From Acinetobacter sp. ANC 4805 (GTDB lineage: Bacteria; Pseudomonadota; Gammaproteobacteria; Pseudomonadales; Moraxellaceae), in NCBI RefSeq assembly GCF_022549495.1, contig NZ_JAKZGD010000013.1, positions 1-64,000 of the forward strand: a stretch of DNA of 64,000 bases. The letters are read 5' to 3'. The notes under the pieces were generated by a model. The model did not search any database. It was not told the DNA's origin and was given only the letters and a program-made list of their open reading frames with translations. Positions 40,199-49,144 of the stretch are shown piece by piece (the first letter of the stretch is position 1; every line of letters begins with the position of its first letter). The position numbers and the translations under genes are program-made.

Positions 40199-40942
40199 CT
40201 AATTTGGTTCTTTCGGCAAGCTTGGCAAATATTCAGCTTTAATGAATTGCTTCGCTGCATAATATGGCAAGGTCAACTCACTCATGCCTTCTGCATAAGA
40301 AGCCAACTCATACAGCGGATAAACAAATACAATTCCATTCACGCCATAGTAATAGTTATCACTGACCTGTAATTGCTCTTTTTTAATATGATGCTCTTCC
40401 AACCAATTTTGATTGGATACATATAACTCATCACGCAGTTTTTGATTCATATTCGCTTTGATGAGCTCACTCACGGTAATGTGCTTCTTATTGGATAAAT
40501 CAAAATTTACAAACTCTTGATGCGACATACCATGGGCTGCACCCGCAGAATAGGAATAGGTCTGCATCGCAAAAGTCGCTAAATTATAATTCTGCCCCAC
40601 GAAACGCACATAGGTGCTGCTCTCACTAAGCGATGGTTGATCAGCAGGCACTTTTACTTTTTGATCAGCAAGATTAGAAAATGCATTTGGCTCTGCTTTT
40701 TTCATCCGATTGACAAAATAATCATCAATCCATTTCTGATTGGTTTCCACCGTTTGTAAGTCATATTGGGTACAACCATCCTCCAAACAGACTTTTTGTT
40801 TTGGAATTTTGACTGCAACGACTTTGGCTTGGATCAACGGAATGTCTATTTTGCTCTCATTTGCAGGCTGACAACCAACGAATGTCATAACAGTAAGAAT
40901 CGAAAAAAGTGGAATAAGGGTTGATCGTTTTATTGTATGCAT
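40199..40942 (-). CDS. Lipoprotein with DUF3298 (RsiV-like) domain
   Basis: Predicted envelope lipoprotein of 247 aa. The signal peptide ends in the lipobox TFVGC, making the cysteine the lipidated residue. The rest resembles the DUF4163/DUF3298 arrangement known from RsiV-type proteins: an N-terminal strand region, then GAAHGMSHQEFVNFDLSNKK and finally GIVFVYPLYELASYAEGMSE, the clear DUF3298 signature (F-x-x-Y-x-x-x-x-Y-A-x-G). RsiV of Bacillus binds lysozyme; whether this protein does is unknown. I start at ATG 40942; the preceding GTG is one codon away. Confidence 0.8.
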   Translation of the reverse strand: MHTIKRSTLIPLFSILTVMTFVGCQPANESKIDIPLIQAKVVAVKIPKQKVCLEDGCTQYDLQTVETNQKWIDDYFVNRMKKAEPNAFSNLADQKVKVPADQPSLSESSTYVRFVGQNYNLATFAMQTYSYSAGAAHGMSHQEFVNFDLSNKKHITVSELIKANMNQKLRDELYVSNQNWLEEHHIKKEQLQVSDNYYYGVNGIVFVYPLYELASYAEGMSELTLPYYAAKQFIKAEYLPSLPKEPN

Positions 40943-41026
40943 CACGGTGTAAGTCTCGAATGTTTTTCTTCACTATACAAAGCCTTGCACTCAGATGAAA
41001 TTAAGAAATGTATCTAACTTTCCCAA

Positions 41027-41060
41027 ATTCCAAAAGCCACAATACTGCGGCTTTTGGAAT
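41027..41060 (-). terminator. Hairpin after lolA
   Basis: ATTCCAAAAGCC - ten bases - GGCTTTTGGAAT, 12-bp perfect stem, 12 bp beyond the lolA stop. The T-run lies inside the stem rather than after it, so it may act as a terminator or as a 3' end protector. Confidence 0.65.
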
Positions 41061-41071
41061 GAAAGAATAAA

Positions 41072-41770
41072 TCACTGATCAATAATATCCGTACCCTTAG
41101 GCGGTGTGAAACTAAACACCGAGGCTGGAATCGCTTGATTCACTTTAATATTACTAAAACGTACATAAGTGGTTTGACCCAAAGAGTCCTGTAATACCAT
41201 CAAATTCGGCGCTTTATTTGCACCAAAACTAATGGTCAAGCTTTGAAATGCACCATCCTGTTGTTTTGGGTACAAGGTGTAATACAGCTTGCTACGATCA
41301 GGCTGAGTCACTCGATAAGACTGCATGATCTGATTGGTATTGCCCGATAACAATAAAGCAGGCGTATTGGCAATCTGATCATCTAAACTTTGACGTACCG
41401 CTTGCTGTAAATCAGGATCATAAATCCAAACCACCTTACCTGTCGTCACAATGGTTTGCTTCGCAGGGCTAATGGTTTCCCAATAAAATTTCCCAGGGCG
41501 TTCAACTTTCATCGTTCCCTTAAAGGTCTGATTCATATGTTGTGCTGTTAAGCCTTTTTTTGGTAATGCTTTGTTATTAGAGTCGACTTTAGTGGTTTGT
41601 TCAAAATCTGCTGTGAATCGCTGCAAACCTGATAACTGCTGAACCAGACTGGTTGTTGCTTGTTGAGCCGATGCAGCGACAGGTGCAGCAAATACCTGAG
41701 TACCCACAACAGGAGCAAGTGTCATTACACTTAAAGTTGTAGCATAAGCAATTTTTTTTACGAAATTCAT
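41072..41770 (-). CDS. lolA: Outer-membrane lipoprotein carrier LolA
   Basis: Periplasmic chaperone (232 aa) that carries lipoproteins from LolCDE to LolB. A Sec signal peptide ends about VFA in position 29. The mature protein starts with a Gln/Ala-rich segment and then QLSGLQRFTADFEQTT, the conserved start of the LolA fold; MKVERPGKFYWETISPAKQT with the WE motif and VVWIYDPDLQQAVRQ are family hallmarks. The C-terminus FTPPKGTDII is also usual. It is alone on the minus strand, divergent from the pirin gene. Envelope lipoproteins in this window (AdeI, AdeK, the DUF3298 lipoprotein) would depend on this pathway. Confidence 0.94.
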   Translation of the reverse strand: MNFVKKIAYATTLSVMTLAPVVGTQVFAAPVAASAQQATTSLVQQLSGLQRFTADFEQTTKVDSNNKALPKKGLTAQHMNQTFKGTMKVERPGKFYWETISPAKQTIVTTGKVVWIYDPDLQQAVRQSLDDQIANTPALLLSGNTNQIMQSYRVTQPDRSKLYYTLYPKQQDGAFQSLTISFGANKAPNLMVLQDSLGQTTYVRFSNIKVNQAIPASVFSFTPPKGTDIIDQ

Positions 41771-42070
41771 AAAAACAACCTTTAATCAGATTTCTACTGT
41801 TATGGCGACATCTTACTGTTTTTGATCATTAAAAGAATGAAGAAAAGCATCGGTTTTGTGTAGTTCGTGTCGCAAAGTTCTGCATTATGTATGAAGTTGC
41901 AGCCTTTATGTAGAAATTGTAATACTAGGAATTTACTTTTTGACCAATCTCTGTGTATCACCCAGCTCAATCATTCATTTCCAATCACAGAAATGATGCC
42001 TAAAGAATGGACTAGACGAAAGACTAAATTTTGCTAGTCTAAAGATGAGCGACCTCAAAAAGTATAAATC
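41771..42070. other. Divergent lolA/pirin intergenic region
   Basis: Three hundred bases without a gene. Near the pirin start is AGACTA (42021-42026), eight bases, TAGTCT (42035-42040), with a further ACTAG at 42010; this could be a regulator site. The lolA promoter lies in the left half but I see no clear -10/-35. Confidence 0.4.
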
Positions 42071-42934
42071 ATGAAAAGCCTTGCCTTTATCCACCGTAAT
42101 GATACCCACTTTGCTATCGGTGACTTCTATCCTGCACTTTCTGTATTTTCCTATCAGGAACTAGGCAACACCACTTCACCATTTTTACTCTTAGATCATC
42201 TTGGGCCAGGTCGTTTAGAACCTAAAAGCAATAAAAAGGGAGTTAATCAACATCCTCATCGTGGGTTTGAAACAGTGACCTTTGTTTTTGCAGGTGAATT
42301 GGAACATCAGGATTCTATCGGCAATGGTGGTATTATCGGACAAGGTGATGTGCAATGGATGACTGCCGCATCAGGTATACAACATATTGAACAATTTAGC
42401 CCTAAATTTAGAGAGCAAGGTGGCTATTTTGAAATGGTGCAACTGTGGGTCAACTTACCCGCAAAAGATAAAATGTCCACACCTCACTACCAGAGTTTAT
42501 TAAACAACACGATCCCAAAAATCTTGTTAAAAAATGATGTAGGTTATGTCCGTATCGTAGCTGGACAGTTTCAAAATACCCGTGGTATTGCCCAAACATT
42601 TAGCCCAATGAATGTCTTGGATGTGCATCTAAAAAAAGGTTATCAAATTACACTTCCTGCCAATCATGGTGACACAACTTTAATTTATTTGCGTCGAGGC
42701 AAAATTCAATTTTCTGCGGATGAAGACATTTTAGAAGAACAAGCAATGGCAATGATGTCTAGTTTCGATACTGATGTTGCTATTACAGCTTTGGAAAATT
42801 GTGATTTATTATTTTTATCTGCCCCACCCTTACAAGAACCAATTAATGGGCATGGTTTTTTCGTGATGAATCACTATGATGAAATTTTACAAGCTTATGA
42901 AGACTTGAAAACGGATAGGTTTGGCAAATACTAA
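42071..42934 (+). CDS. Pirin-family cupin protein
   Basis: Bicupin pirin-like protein of 287 aa. The N-terminal cupin holds the metal motif HPHRGFETVTFVFAGELEH with the two histidines, and DSIGNGGIIGQGDVQWMTAA with GIQHIEQF supplying the third histidine and glutamate; the C-terminal cupin is degenerate, as in other pirins. Some bacterial pirins act as quercetin 2,3-dioxygenases, others bind regulators or pyruvate dehydrogenase E1; none of this can be decided here. Single gene, sharing a bidirectional terminator with rpmA. Confidence 0.93.
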   Translation: MKSLAFIHRNDTHFAIGDFYPALSVFSYQELGNTTSPFLLLDHLGPGRLEPKSNKKGVNQHPHRGFETVTFVFAGELEHQDSIGNGGIIGQGDVQWMTAASGIQHIEQFSPKFREQGGYFEMVQLWVNLPAKDKMSTPHYQSLLNNTIPKILLKNDVGYVRIVAGQFQNTRGIAQTFSPMNVLDVHLKKGYQITLPANHGDTTLIYLRRGKIQFSADEDILEEQAMAMMSSFDTDVAITALENCDLLFLSAPPLQEPINGHGFFVMNHYDEILQAYEDLKTDRFGKY

Positions 42935-42965
42935 AATCACTCACCAATTTCAAAATTAAATACTC

Positions 42966-42997
42966 ATAAAAAAACCCGCTAAAAAGCGGGTTTTTCT
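42966..42997. terminator. Bidirectional terminator, pirin and rplU-rpmA
   Basis: AAAAACCCGCT-AAAA-AGCGGGTTTTT with A/T tracts on both sides; serves the pirin gene (+) and rpmA (-). Confidence 0.93.
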
Positions 42998-43010
42998 GAA
43001 CGATTAAAGC

Positions 43011-43265
43011 TTAAGCTTCAACAGTTACATAGCGACGGCCAAATTGACCTTTCACTTCAAATTTTACTACGCCGTCAGCAGTAGCAAATAAAGTATGGTC
43101 ACGACCCATACCAACATTTGCACCAGCGTGGAACTCAGTACCACGTTGACGAACGATGATGTTACCAGCAGTTACAGTTTGACCACCGTAAATTTTAACA
43201 CCAAGCATTTTAGGGTTCGAATCACGACCGTTCTTCGTCGAACCACCGGCTTTTTTAGTTGCCAT
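43011..43265 (-). CDS. rpmA: 50S ribosomal protein L27
   Basis: Ribosomal protein L27 (84 aa), whose N-terminal tail reaches the peptidyl transferase centre. [20 protein letters not shown] is the conserved tail and [20 protein letters not shown] the body of the protein. Normal length. Second gene of the rplU-rpmA operon, 19 bp after rplU, and followed by a bidirectional terminator. Confidence 0.98.
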   Translation of the reverse strand: MATKKAGGSTKNGRDSNPKMLGVKIYGGQTVTAGNIIVRQRGTEFHAGANVGMGRDHTLFATADGVVKFEVKGQFGRRYVTVEA

Positions 43266-43284
43266 GTCTCATTACTCCTCGTGA

Positions 43285-43596
43285 TTAGCCTGAAATAGCT
43301 GTAATTTTCAACTCAGTAAACCATTGACGGTGACCTTGTTGCTTACGATAGTGCTTACGACGACGCATTTTGATGATGCGAATTTTGTCGTGACGACCAT
43401 GGCTAACTACTTCTGCAGTTACTTTTGCGCCAGCTACAACTGGAGCACCGATTTGAATGCTGTCACCGCTTACAACCATTAATACGTCATCAAACGTAAT
43501 CGTTGAACCAGTTTCTGCTTTCAATAATTCTACTTTAAGGGTTTCACCCTCAACAACACGGTGCTGTTTACCACCGCTTTGGATTACTGCGTACAT
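43285..43596 (-). CDS. rplU: 50S ribosomal protein L21
   Basis: Ribosomal protein L21 (103 aa). [20 protein letters not shown] is its conserved start and [20 protein letters not shown] with GHRQ its rRNA-binding end. Start ATG 43596 has GGAG seven bases upstream. The frame is open a further 59 codons upstream (to 43773), but that is the transcript leader, not protein: it lacks L21 character and contains the predicted promoter. First gene of the operon. Confidence 0.98.
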   Translation of the reverse strand: MYAVIQSGGKQHRVVEGETLKVELLKAETGSTITFDDVLMVVSGDSIQIGAPVVAGAKVTAEVVSHGRHDKIRIIKMRRRKHYRKQQGHRQWFTELKITAISG

Positions 43597-43674
43597 AATG
43601 TACTCCAACATGCCCGTGTCGTCGTGCCGATAAAGGGATATATCGTTCTTAAGACGATCGCCACTGGGGTTATA
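43597..43674 (-). promoter_or_regulatory. rplU promoter -10 and structured leader
   Basis: TATAAC on the minus strand at 43674-43669 with TG before it is a likely -10. The leader that follows contains ATCGT-CTTAAGA-ACGAT, and the same ACGAT segment can pair further on as CGATA/TATCG, so two exclusive stems are possible before the GGAG. This could be an autogenous control region; it is a prediction only. The remainder to 44043 is the AT-rich divergent region with ispB. Confidence 0.4.
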
Positions 43675-44043
43675 CAAGGGGACAAATTTTAAGTGAAAAT
43701 TGATCAAACAACAAGTCATTTTGCATAAATGCAAACATATTGCTAAGTTGCTTGGATTTTTGAATGAAATCAATTAGATTGATGGCGCGTGTTTTGATTG
43801 ATTCTGATCAGAATTTGAAATACATTTTTTAAAACAAATTGCGACAATAACAAACTGTGTTTTTACAAAGTCATAAGTAGAGTGATAACGGTTGGTAGAG
43901 AATTTCTTTTTTTGCCTAAATTAAAACCAAAAAACTCATCATCATGTTTTAAATGACGGATTACACAGCCTGTATAACTGTTTAGCAGTAGATTAATTGA
44001 TACACTTAGCAACATTATCCACCTATACGAGGTTTTCCTTCAG

Positions 44044-45021
44044 ATGGTTATCGATTTTAAGCAAGACATTCTCTCCCCTGTTGCGACAGATTTTGCTGCG
44101 ATGGATCACCTGATCAATGAAGGAATCAGTTCTAAAGTTGGTCTTGTCATGTCAGTCAGCAAACATGTGGTTGAAGCAGGTGGTAAACGCATGCGCCCAA
44201 TCATGTGCTTACTTGCTGCTCGTGCTTGTAATATCGCAAATATGGAACAAGCTCAACACTTAGCTGCCATTATCGAAATGCTGCATACAGCGACCTTGGT
44301 GCATGACGATGTGGTTGATGAATCGAACTTGCGTCGTGGTCGTCCAACCGCAAATGCGACTTGGAATAACCAAACTGCTGTTTTAGTCGGTGACTTTTTA
44401 ATTGCACGTGCTTTTGATTTATTAGTCGATCTCAACAACATGACTTTATTGAAAGATTTCTCAGCTGGAACATGTGAAATCGCTGAAGGTGAAGTCCTTC
44501 AATTACAATCGCAGCACCAACCAGAGACCACTGAAGAAATTTATTTGAGAATTATTCATGGTAAGACATCACGTCTATTTGAACTTGCCACTGAAGGCGC
44601 TGCCATTTTAGCAGGTGCTGAAGAATATCGAGAACCACTACGCCGCTTTGCAGGTCATTTTGGCAATGCTTTCCAAATTATTGATGATATTTTAGACTAT
44701 ACCTCCGATGCGGAAACATTAGGTAAAAATATTGGTGATGATTTAATGGAAGGTAAACCCACTTTACCATTAATTTCAGCCTTAGCTCACTCAACTGGTG
44801 ATGACCATGCGATTATTCGTCGCAGCATCGCAACAGGTGGTATCGAGCATTTGGACAAAGTCATTGAAATTGTTCATCACTCAGGTGGCTTAGACTACTG
44901 TCAAAAACGTGCTCAACAAGAAACGGATGCCGCTTTAGAAGCGTTAAAAGCGCTACCAGATAATGAATATCGCCAAGCATTGATTAATTTGACTTTAATG
45001 GCCTTACATCGACTTCAATAA
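44044..45021 (+). CDS. ispB: Polyprenyl (octaprenyl/nonaprenyl) diphosphate synthase
   Basis: Trans-isoprenyl diphosphate synthase (325 aa) that makes the ubiquinone side chain; Acinetobacter uses Q-9, so the product is probably nonaprenyl diphosphate. The first Asp-rich motif is LVHDDVVDESNLRRGRPTAN, the second FQIIDDILDYTSD, and GGKRMRPIMCLLAAR and GDFLIARAFDLL are typical. It is divergent from rplU, as in many gammaproteobacteria. Followed after 14 bp by the Gcr-type gene. Confidence 0.95.
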   Translation: MVIDFKQDILSPVATDFAAMDHLINEGISSKVGLVMSVSKHVVEAGGKRMRPIMCLLAARACNIANMEQAQHLAAIIEMLHTATLVHDDVVDESNLRRGRPTANATWNNQTAVLVGDFLIARAFDLLVDLNNMTLLKDFSAGTCEIAEGEVLQLQSQHQPETTEEIYLRIIHGKTSRLFELATEGAAILAGAEEYREPLRRFAGHFGNAFQIIDDILDYTSDAETLGKNIGDDLMEGKPTLPLISALAHSTGDDHAIIRRSIATGGIEHLDKVIEIVHHSGGLDYCQKRAQQETDAALEALKALPDNEYRQALINLTLMALHRLQ

Positions 45022-45035
45022 TTTTATGAGCGCCT

Positions 45036-47087
45036 ATGCATCTAACTTTATCTGATTTATTTTTAAAAATGCAGGAACAGCTTGATCAAAACCAAGCTGT
45101 TCTTGATGAAAACCTTCTCATCGAATTGGTTAACCGCTTGAGACCAAAACATCCAAAGGATGCGGAGCAAATCAAACAGCAAGTTCAAAGCTTGATTAAA
45201 ATATTATTATTGACACCAAATTCAATAAGTTTATTACAAAATTTCTTACTTAAATTAATCAGCCAATACAAACAAATTAGCTTATATGCTGATAGTGGTA
45301 TTCTTTCACTGGATGGTTTCTGGAATCAATTCAGCCAACGCATCGGCGCACATTTTCTGCCTTTGGTTGAGGATAGCCATCAACTCAAAACACTGGTAGG
45401 AAAAGTCTTTCATCAAGAGACAGATAGTGAATGGCTAGATCTCATCGACAATCAGGATTGGATCACCTTATTTAACTTATTGGGTGCAAGTCAAAGTAAC
45501 AGCATCGAAAAACAGATTTCTAAAAATGAATTAGTCAAAGCCATTACCGTTTTGTCTTATCGCATCAGTGGTATTGGTTTATATCCCGAATTTATTGATG
45601 CTCAACCCGACCTCACTGAATATGAATCTCCTTTTTTGGTTCAAAATCGAGAAATTGTAGAATTCATCGAAAAGTATAAAAAACAAATTGATGACCCCAA
45701 TACAGTCATCGTACTGCCTCCACCCGATGCATCTCAAGCATTTGTGATGCTAGATCAGTGCCGTGAAGTGGTACTCAAAATTCGCCGCGCAACCAAACGC
45801 ATTGGTGTCAGTGTAAGTTTGACCTATTTATTGTCTTTACTTGGACAGGCAATCGATCGTATTGAACTCTTGCTCAGTTTATTAGTAAGTAAAAACGACA
45901 TACGCTACCTTGCGCTTGGTGAACTTCTTAGCGACTTTACCAAAGCACATTATGATGAAAAAAGTGTCCGCCATTTATTGAGCTCAACCAGCGAGTTAAT
46001 TGCATTACAAGTGACAGAGAATGCTAGTAAAACAGGCGAACACTATGTCAGTACTGATAAAGCTGGTTTTTGGGGTATGTATAAGGCTGCCGCAGGTGCA
46101 GGTGCGGTTATTGCAACCATGGCGACCTTGAAGATTTTGACTGCTCGTTTGGTGTTAGCACCTTTTACACATGCATTTTTATACAGCATGAACTATGCCT
46201 TAGGCTTCATGTTCATTCATGTCTTACATTTTACCGTTGCGACCAAGCAACCCGCCATGACAGCCGCAGCACTTGCAGCAACTGTGCAACATCAAAAAGG
46301 CAGTAAAACAGCTCAGATTGCTGAATTAGCCGCATTAATTATTAATATTATCCGTACTCAATTTATTGCCATTCTCGGTAATATCTCAATTGCGATTCCT
46401 GTCGCGGCTTTAATTACTTTTTTATGGCAATACAATCTGCACGAACCTTTACTTTCAGCAACAAAAGCAGCTAAAACGTTACATGATCTAAACCCCTTCA
46501 CTTCTTTAGCCGTTCCTCATGCCGCGATTGCAGGCGTCTGTTTATTTTTTTCAGGGTTGCTGGCAGGTTACTTCGATAATTTAGCCATTTACCGAAAAGT
46601 TGGTCCTCGTTTAAAACAGCATCGGCATTTGAAACGTTGGATGGGACAACAACGCTTAGATAAATTTGCCAATTATATTGAAACCAATCTAGGTGCTTTG
46701 GCTGGTAATTTCCTTTTTGGCATTATGTTGGGCAGCATGGGAACGATTGGCTTTATTCTCGGCTTACCTTTAGATATTCGTCATATCGCCTTTGCTTCTG
46801 CTAATTTTATTCAGGGCCTCATGACCATTGACAGTCCTGATATTGGTTTAATTGTTGTGTCATTCTTCGGAGTTATGCTGATCGGCTTAACCAATTTATT
46901 TGTGAGTTTTACGCTGACAGTCATCGTGGCTCTTCGTGCCCGCCGTGTTCGTTTCGCTCAGTGGAAACCGTTAGCCAAACTGGTCATGACACACTTTTTA
47001 ACCAGACCAAGTGACTTTTTCTGGCCACCGAATCAACCTGTTCAGTTGGAAGAACGTAATAAAACAGAGCAAAAAGTAAGACACTAA
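45036..47087 (+). CDS. Gcr-type large membrane protein (annotated 'site-specific recombinase')
   Basis: A 683-residue protein matching the family usually labelled site-specific recombinase (SpecificRecomb, Gcr-like). The N-terminal half is helical and soluble, with runs such as IRRATKRIGVSVSLTYLLSL; the C-terminal half (about 345-660) has at least six hydrophobic segments, including AAAGAGAVIATMATLKILTA and LITFLWQYNL. HHLKRWMGQQRLDKF-type loops separate them. Nothing in it resembles a tyrosine or serine recombinase, so the name is historical and I would call it a membrane protein of unknown function. It follows ispB by 14 bp. Confidence 0.78.
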   Translation: MHLTLSDLFLKMQEQLDQNQAVLDENLLIELVNRLRPKHPKDAEQIKQQVQSLIKILLLTPNSISLLQNFLLKLISQYKQISLYADSGILSLDGFWNQFSQRIGAHFLPLVEDSHQLKTLVGKVFHQETDSEWLDLIDNQDWITLFNLLGASQSNSIEKQISKNELVKAITVLSYRISGIGLYPEFIDAQPDLTEYESPFLVQNREIVEFIEKYKKQIDDPNTVIVLPPPDASQAFVMLDQCREVVLKIRRATKRIGVSVSLTYLLSLLGQAIDRIELLLSLLVSKNDIRYLALGELLSDFTKAHYDEKSVRHLLSSTSELIALQVTENASKTGEHYVSTDKAGFWGMYKAAAGAGAVIATMATLKILTARLVLAPFTHAFLYSMNYALGFMFIHVLHFTVATKQPAMTAAALAATVQHQKGSKTAQIAELAALIINIIRTQFIAILGNISIAIPVAALITFLWQYNLHEPLLSATKAAKTLHDLNPFTSLAVPHAAIAGVCLFFSGLLAGYFDNLAIYRKVGPRLKQHRHLKRWMGQQRLDKFANYIETNLGALAGNFLFGIMLGSMGTIGFILGLPLDIRHIAFASANFIQGLMTIDSPDIGLIVVSFFGVMLIGLTNLFVSFTLTVIVALRARRVRFAQWKPLAKLVMTHFLTRPSDFFWPPNQPVQLEERNKTEQKVRH

Positions 47088-47159
47088 TCGAATTTTGTTA
47101 TGTTTTTTTACTGAACCTTATAAAAAGATGAAAATGAAATTATCATAAAATTTCAAGAC

Positions 47160-47189
47160 TTGACCAGAAGTGTACTCGCGAGTACACTT
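47160..47189 (+). promoter_or_regulatory. Promoter with overlapping 22-bp palindrome, PAP2-adeIJK operon
   Basis: TTGACC (47160-47165), 17-bp spacer, TACACT (47183-47188) forms a promoter 50 bp before the PAP2 gene. A perfect palindrome, half-site AAGTGTACTCG (47168-47178) followed by its complement (47179-47189), fills the spacer and the -10. A repressor bound here would block RNA polymerase. By known biology the TetR regulator AdeN controls adeIJK in A. baumannii; that this is its site is inference. Confidence 0.7.
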
Positions 47190-47238
47190 TAAAATATTCG
47201 ATAACCCTGAACAATGGTTAAGCAAATAAGAGGTTCGC

Positions 47239-47889
47239 ATGCCGTACCTATTGCTTTGTATTGGTTGCTTTTTTTTAGGATTCGGTGTGATTGGGTTCAT
47301 TTTTTCCAACACATCAAATTTAGACCTTTTGAGTGTTCAAGCTTTTTTTGAACATCGTTCATTAATGCTTAACCATGTAACAGTTCTGCTTTCTCTCATC
47401 GGTGGAATGCCATTTTTATTATTTTTAACTACATTTTTGTGTATGTATCAAACTTGGATTAAAAACTATAAGAATGTGATTTTTATCACTTTAAGTATAA
47501 GCGGAAGTATTGTGATTGGTTGGCTTCTGAAATGGAGTATTGATCGACCAAGACCATTGGAGTTTTATCACTTGGTTCAAAGCTATGGCGCATCATTCCC
47601 AAGTGCCCATAGCCTTTACGCCGCAACCCTTGCGAGTTTAATGATGTTATTGCTTCAGCAACATAAGTACCGCACGAGTGTCATTTTAGTATCTACTTTG
47701 TGGTTTATTTTCATGGGGATATCTAGAGTTTATGCAGGGGTTCACTTTCCAACTGATGTATTCGCAGGTTGGGGAATTGGGTTGATTTGGACTTCATTGC
47801 TTTGGTTTTGGCTGTATCAAAGCAATTTCAGCAACAATTTGTTTTTAGACAAGAAATCTAAATTGAGGTGGAATAATGATGTCGGCTAA
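47239..47889 (+). CDS. PAP2-superfamily lipid phosphatase
   Basis: Inner-membrane phosphatase (216 aa) of the PAP2 superfamily, which dephosphorylates phospholipid-type or undecaprenyl diphosphates. The three phosphatase motifs are present: KWSIDRPRP, SFPSAHSLYAATLA, and SRVYAGVHFPTDVFAGWG, with the catalytic His residues in the second and third. Six hydrophobic segments surround them. AGAGG lies six bases before the ATG. Its end overlaps adeI by 14 bases, so it is the first gene of a PAP2-adeIJK transcript. Confidence 0.93.
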   Translation: MPYLLLCIGCFFLGFGVIGFIFSNTSNLDLLSVQAFFEHRSLMLNHVTVLLSLIGGMPFLLFLTTFLCMYQTWIKNYKNVIFITLSISGSIVIGWLLKWSIDRPRPLEFYHLVQSYGASFPSAHSLYAATLASLMMLLLQQHKYRTSVILVSTLWFIFMGISRVYAGVHFPTDVFAGWGIGLIWTSLLWFWLYQSNFSNNLFLDKKSKLRWNNDVG

Positions 47890-49132
47890 GCTTTGGGCAC
47901 CTGCCCTGACTGCTTGCGCATTAGCAACAAGCATTGCGCTTGTTGGTTGTAGCAAAGACCCTAAAGATGCACAGCAAACTGCTGCTGCACAAAAAATGCC
48001 ACCTCCAGAAGTCGGTGTCATCGTTGCACAACCACAAAGCGTTGAACAAAACGTTGAACTTTCAGGTCGAACATCTGCATATCAGATTTCAGAAGTTCGA
48101 CCACAAACTGGTGGTGTTATCTTAAAACGTTTATTTGCTGAAGGCAGTTATGTTCAAGCAGGTCAGGCGCTTTATGAAATTGATGCAAATACCAATCGTG
48201 CAACTGTAGACAGCGCGCGTGCAACCTTACTCCGTCAGCAAGCGAACTTAAATGCGCTACGTGTCAAAGAAGGTCGTTATCGTCAACTTGTGGGAACAAA
48301 TGCTGTTTCCAAACAAGAATATGATGATATTAATGCACAAGTGCAACTGGCTGAAGCTGACGTCGCAGCATCACAAGCAGCACTGAAAAATGCTGAAATT
48401 ACGTTGGGTTACTCAACTGTACGCGCACCTATTTCAGGGCAATCGAGTCGCTCTTCTGTGACGTCTGGTGCTTTAGTCACAGCAAACCAAGCAGATCCTT
48501 TAGTGACAATCCAACAACTTGATCCGATTTATGTCGATATTAATCAGTCAAGTGCTGAGTTATTACGTCTGCGCCAACAACTCAATAAAGGTAGCTTAGA
48601 CAACAGCAATAATACGCGTGTCAAAATTACCCTTGAAGATGGTTCAGATTACCCACTCGAAGGACAATTGGCATTTTCTGGTGCAAGTGTAAATCCTGAA
48701 ACAGGTACAGTCACTTTACGTGCGGTATTCCCAAATCCAAACCACTTGTTATTACCAGGTATGTATGCAACTGCAAAGATTTCTCAAGCAGTTTTACCAA
48801 ATGCTTACTTGATTCCACAAGCAGCCGTAACACGTTTACCAACTGGGCAAGCGATTGCTTTAATTGTAAATGCGAAAGGTGCAATTGAAACTCGACCAAT
48901 CACAACCGTAGGCGTGAAAGGTCAAGACTGGATTGTTACTGATGGCTTAAAAGCGGGTGATAAAGTTGTTGTTGATGGTGTTGCGAAGGTCAAAGAGGGA
49001 CAAGAGGTCTCTGCTAAACCTTATCAACCGCAGGCAAAAGCACCACAAGGTCAAAATGCGACGCCTCAAGCAACTGAACAAAAGCAAGTCAATTCACCAA
49101 AAGCTGAACAAAAAGCAACTTCACAAGCTTAA
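47876..49132 (+). CDS. adeI: RND efflux periplasmic adaptor AdeI
   Basis: Membrane-fusion lipoprotein of the AdeIJK multidrug efflux system (418 aa). The signal peptide ends in SIALVGCSK, giving lipidated Cys25, and the N-terminus MMSAKLWAPALTACALA is the same as AdeI as I know it. Barrel-sandwich/lipoyl halves are at about 55-100 and 165-205 (SEVRPQTGGVILKRLFAEGS and TLGYSTVRAPISGQ), with an alpha-helical hairpin between them. The C-terminal 40 residues are Gln/Pro/Ala-rich. It links AdeJ to AdeK in the periplasm. The gene is 12 bp from adeJ. Confidence 0.97.
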   Translation: MMSAKLWAPALTACALATSIALVGCSKDPKDAQQTAAAQKMPPPEVGVIVAQPQSVEQNVELSGRTSAYQISEVRPQTGGVILKRLFAEGSYVQAGQALYEIDANTNRATVDSARATLLRQQANLNALRVKEGRYRQLVGTNAVSKQEYDDINAQVQLAEADVAASQAALKNAEITLGYSTVRAPISGQSSRSSVTSGALVTANQADPLVTIQQLDPIYVDINQSSAELLRLRQQLNKGSLDNSNNTRVKITLEDGSDYPLEGQLAFSGASVNPETGTVTLRAVFPNPNHLLLPGMYATAKISQAVLPNAYLIPQAAVTRLPTGQAIALIVNAKGAIETRPITTVGVKGQDWIVTDGLKAGDKVVVDGVAKVKEGQEVSAKPYQPQAKAPQGQNATPQATEQKQVNSPKAEQKATSQA

Positions 49133-49144
49133 GGGGTAGATTGC

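Noticed and set aside
43597..43773. 59-codon N-terminal extension of rplU
   Set aside because: Lies in the leader and promoter region; L21 starts at [11 protein letters not shown] with its own GGAG.
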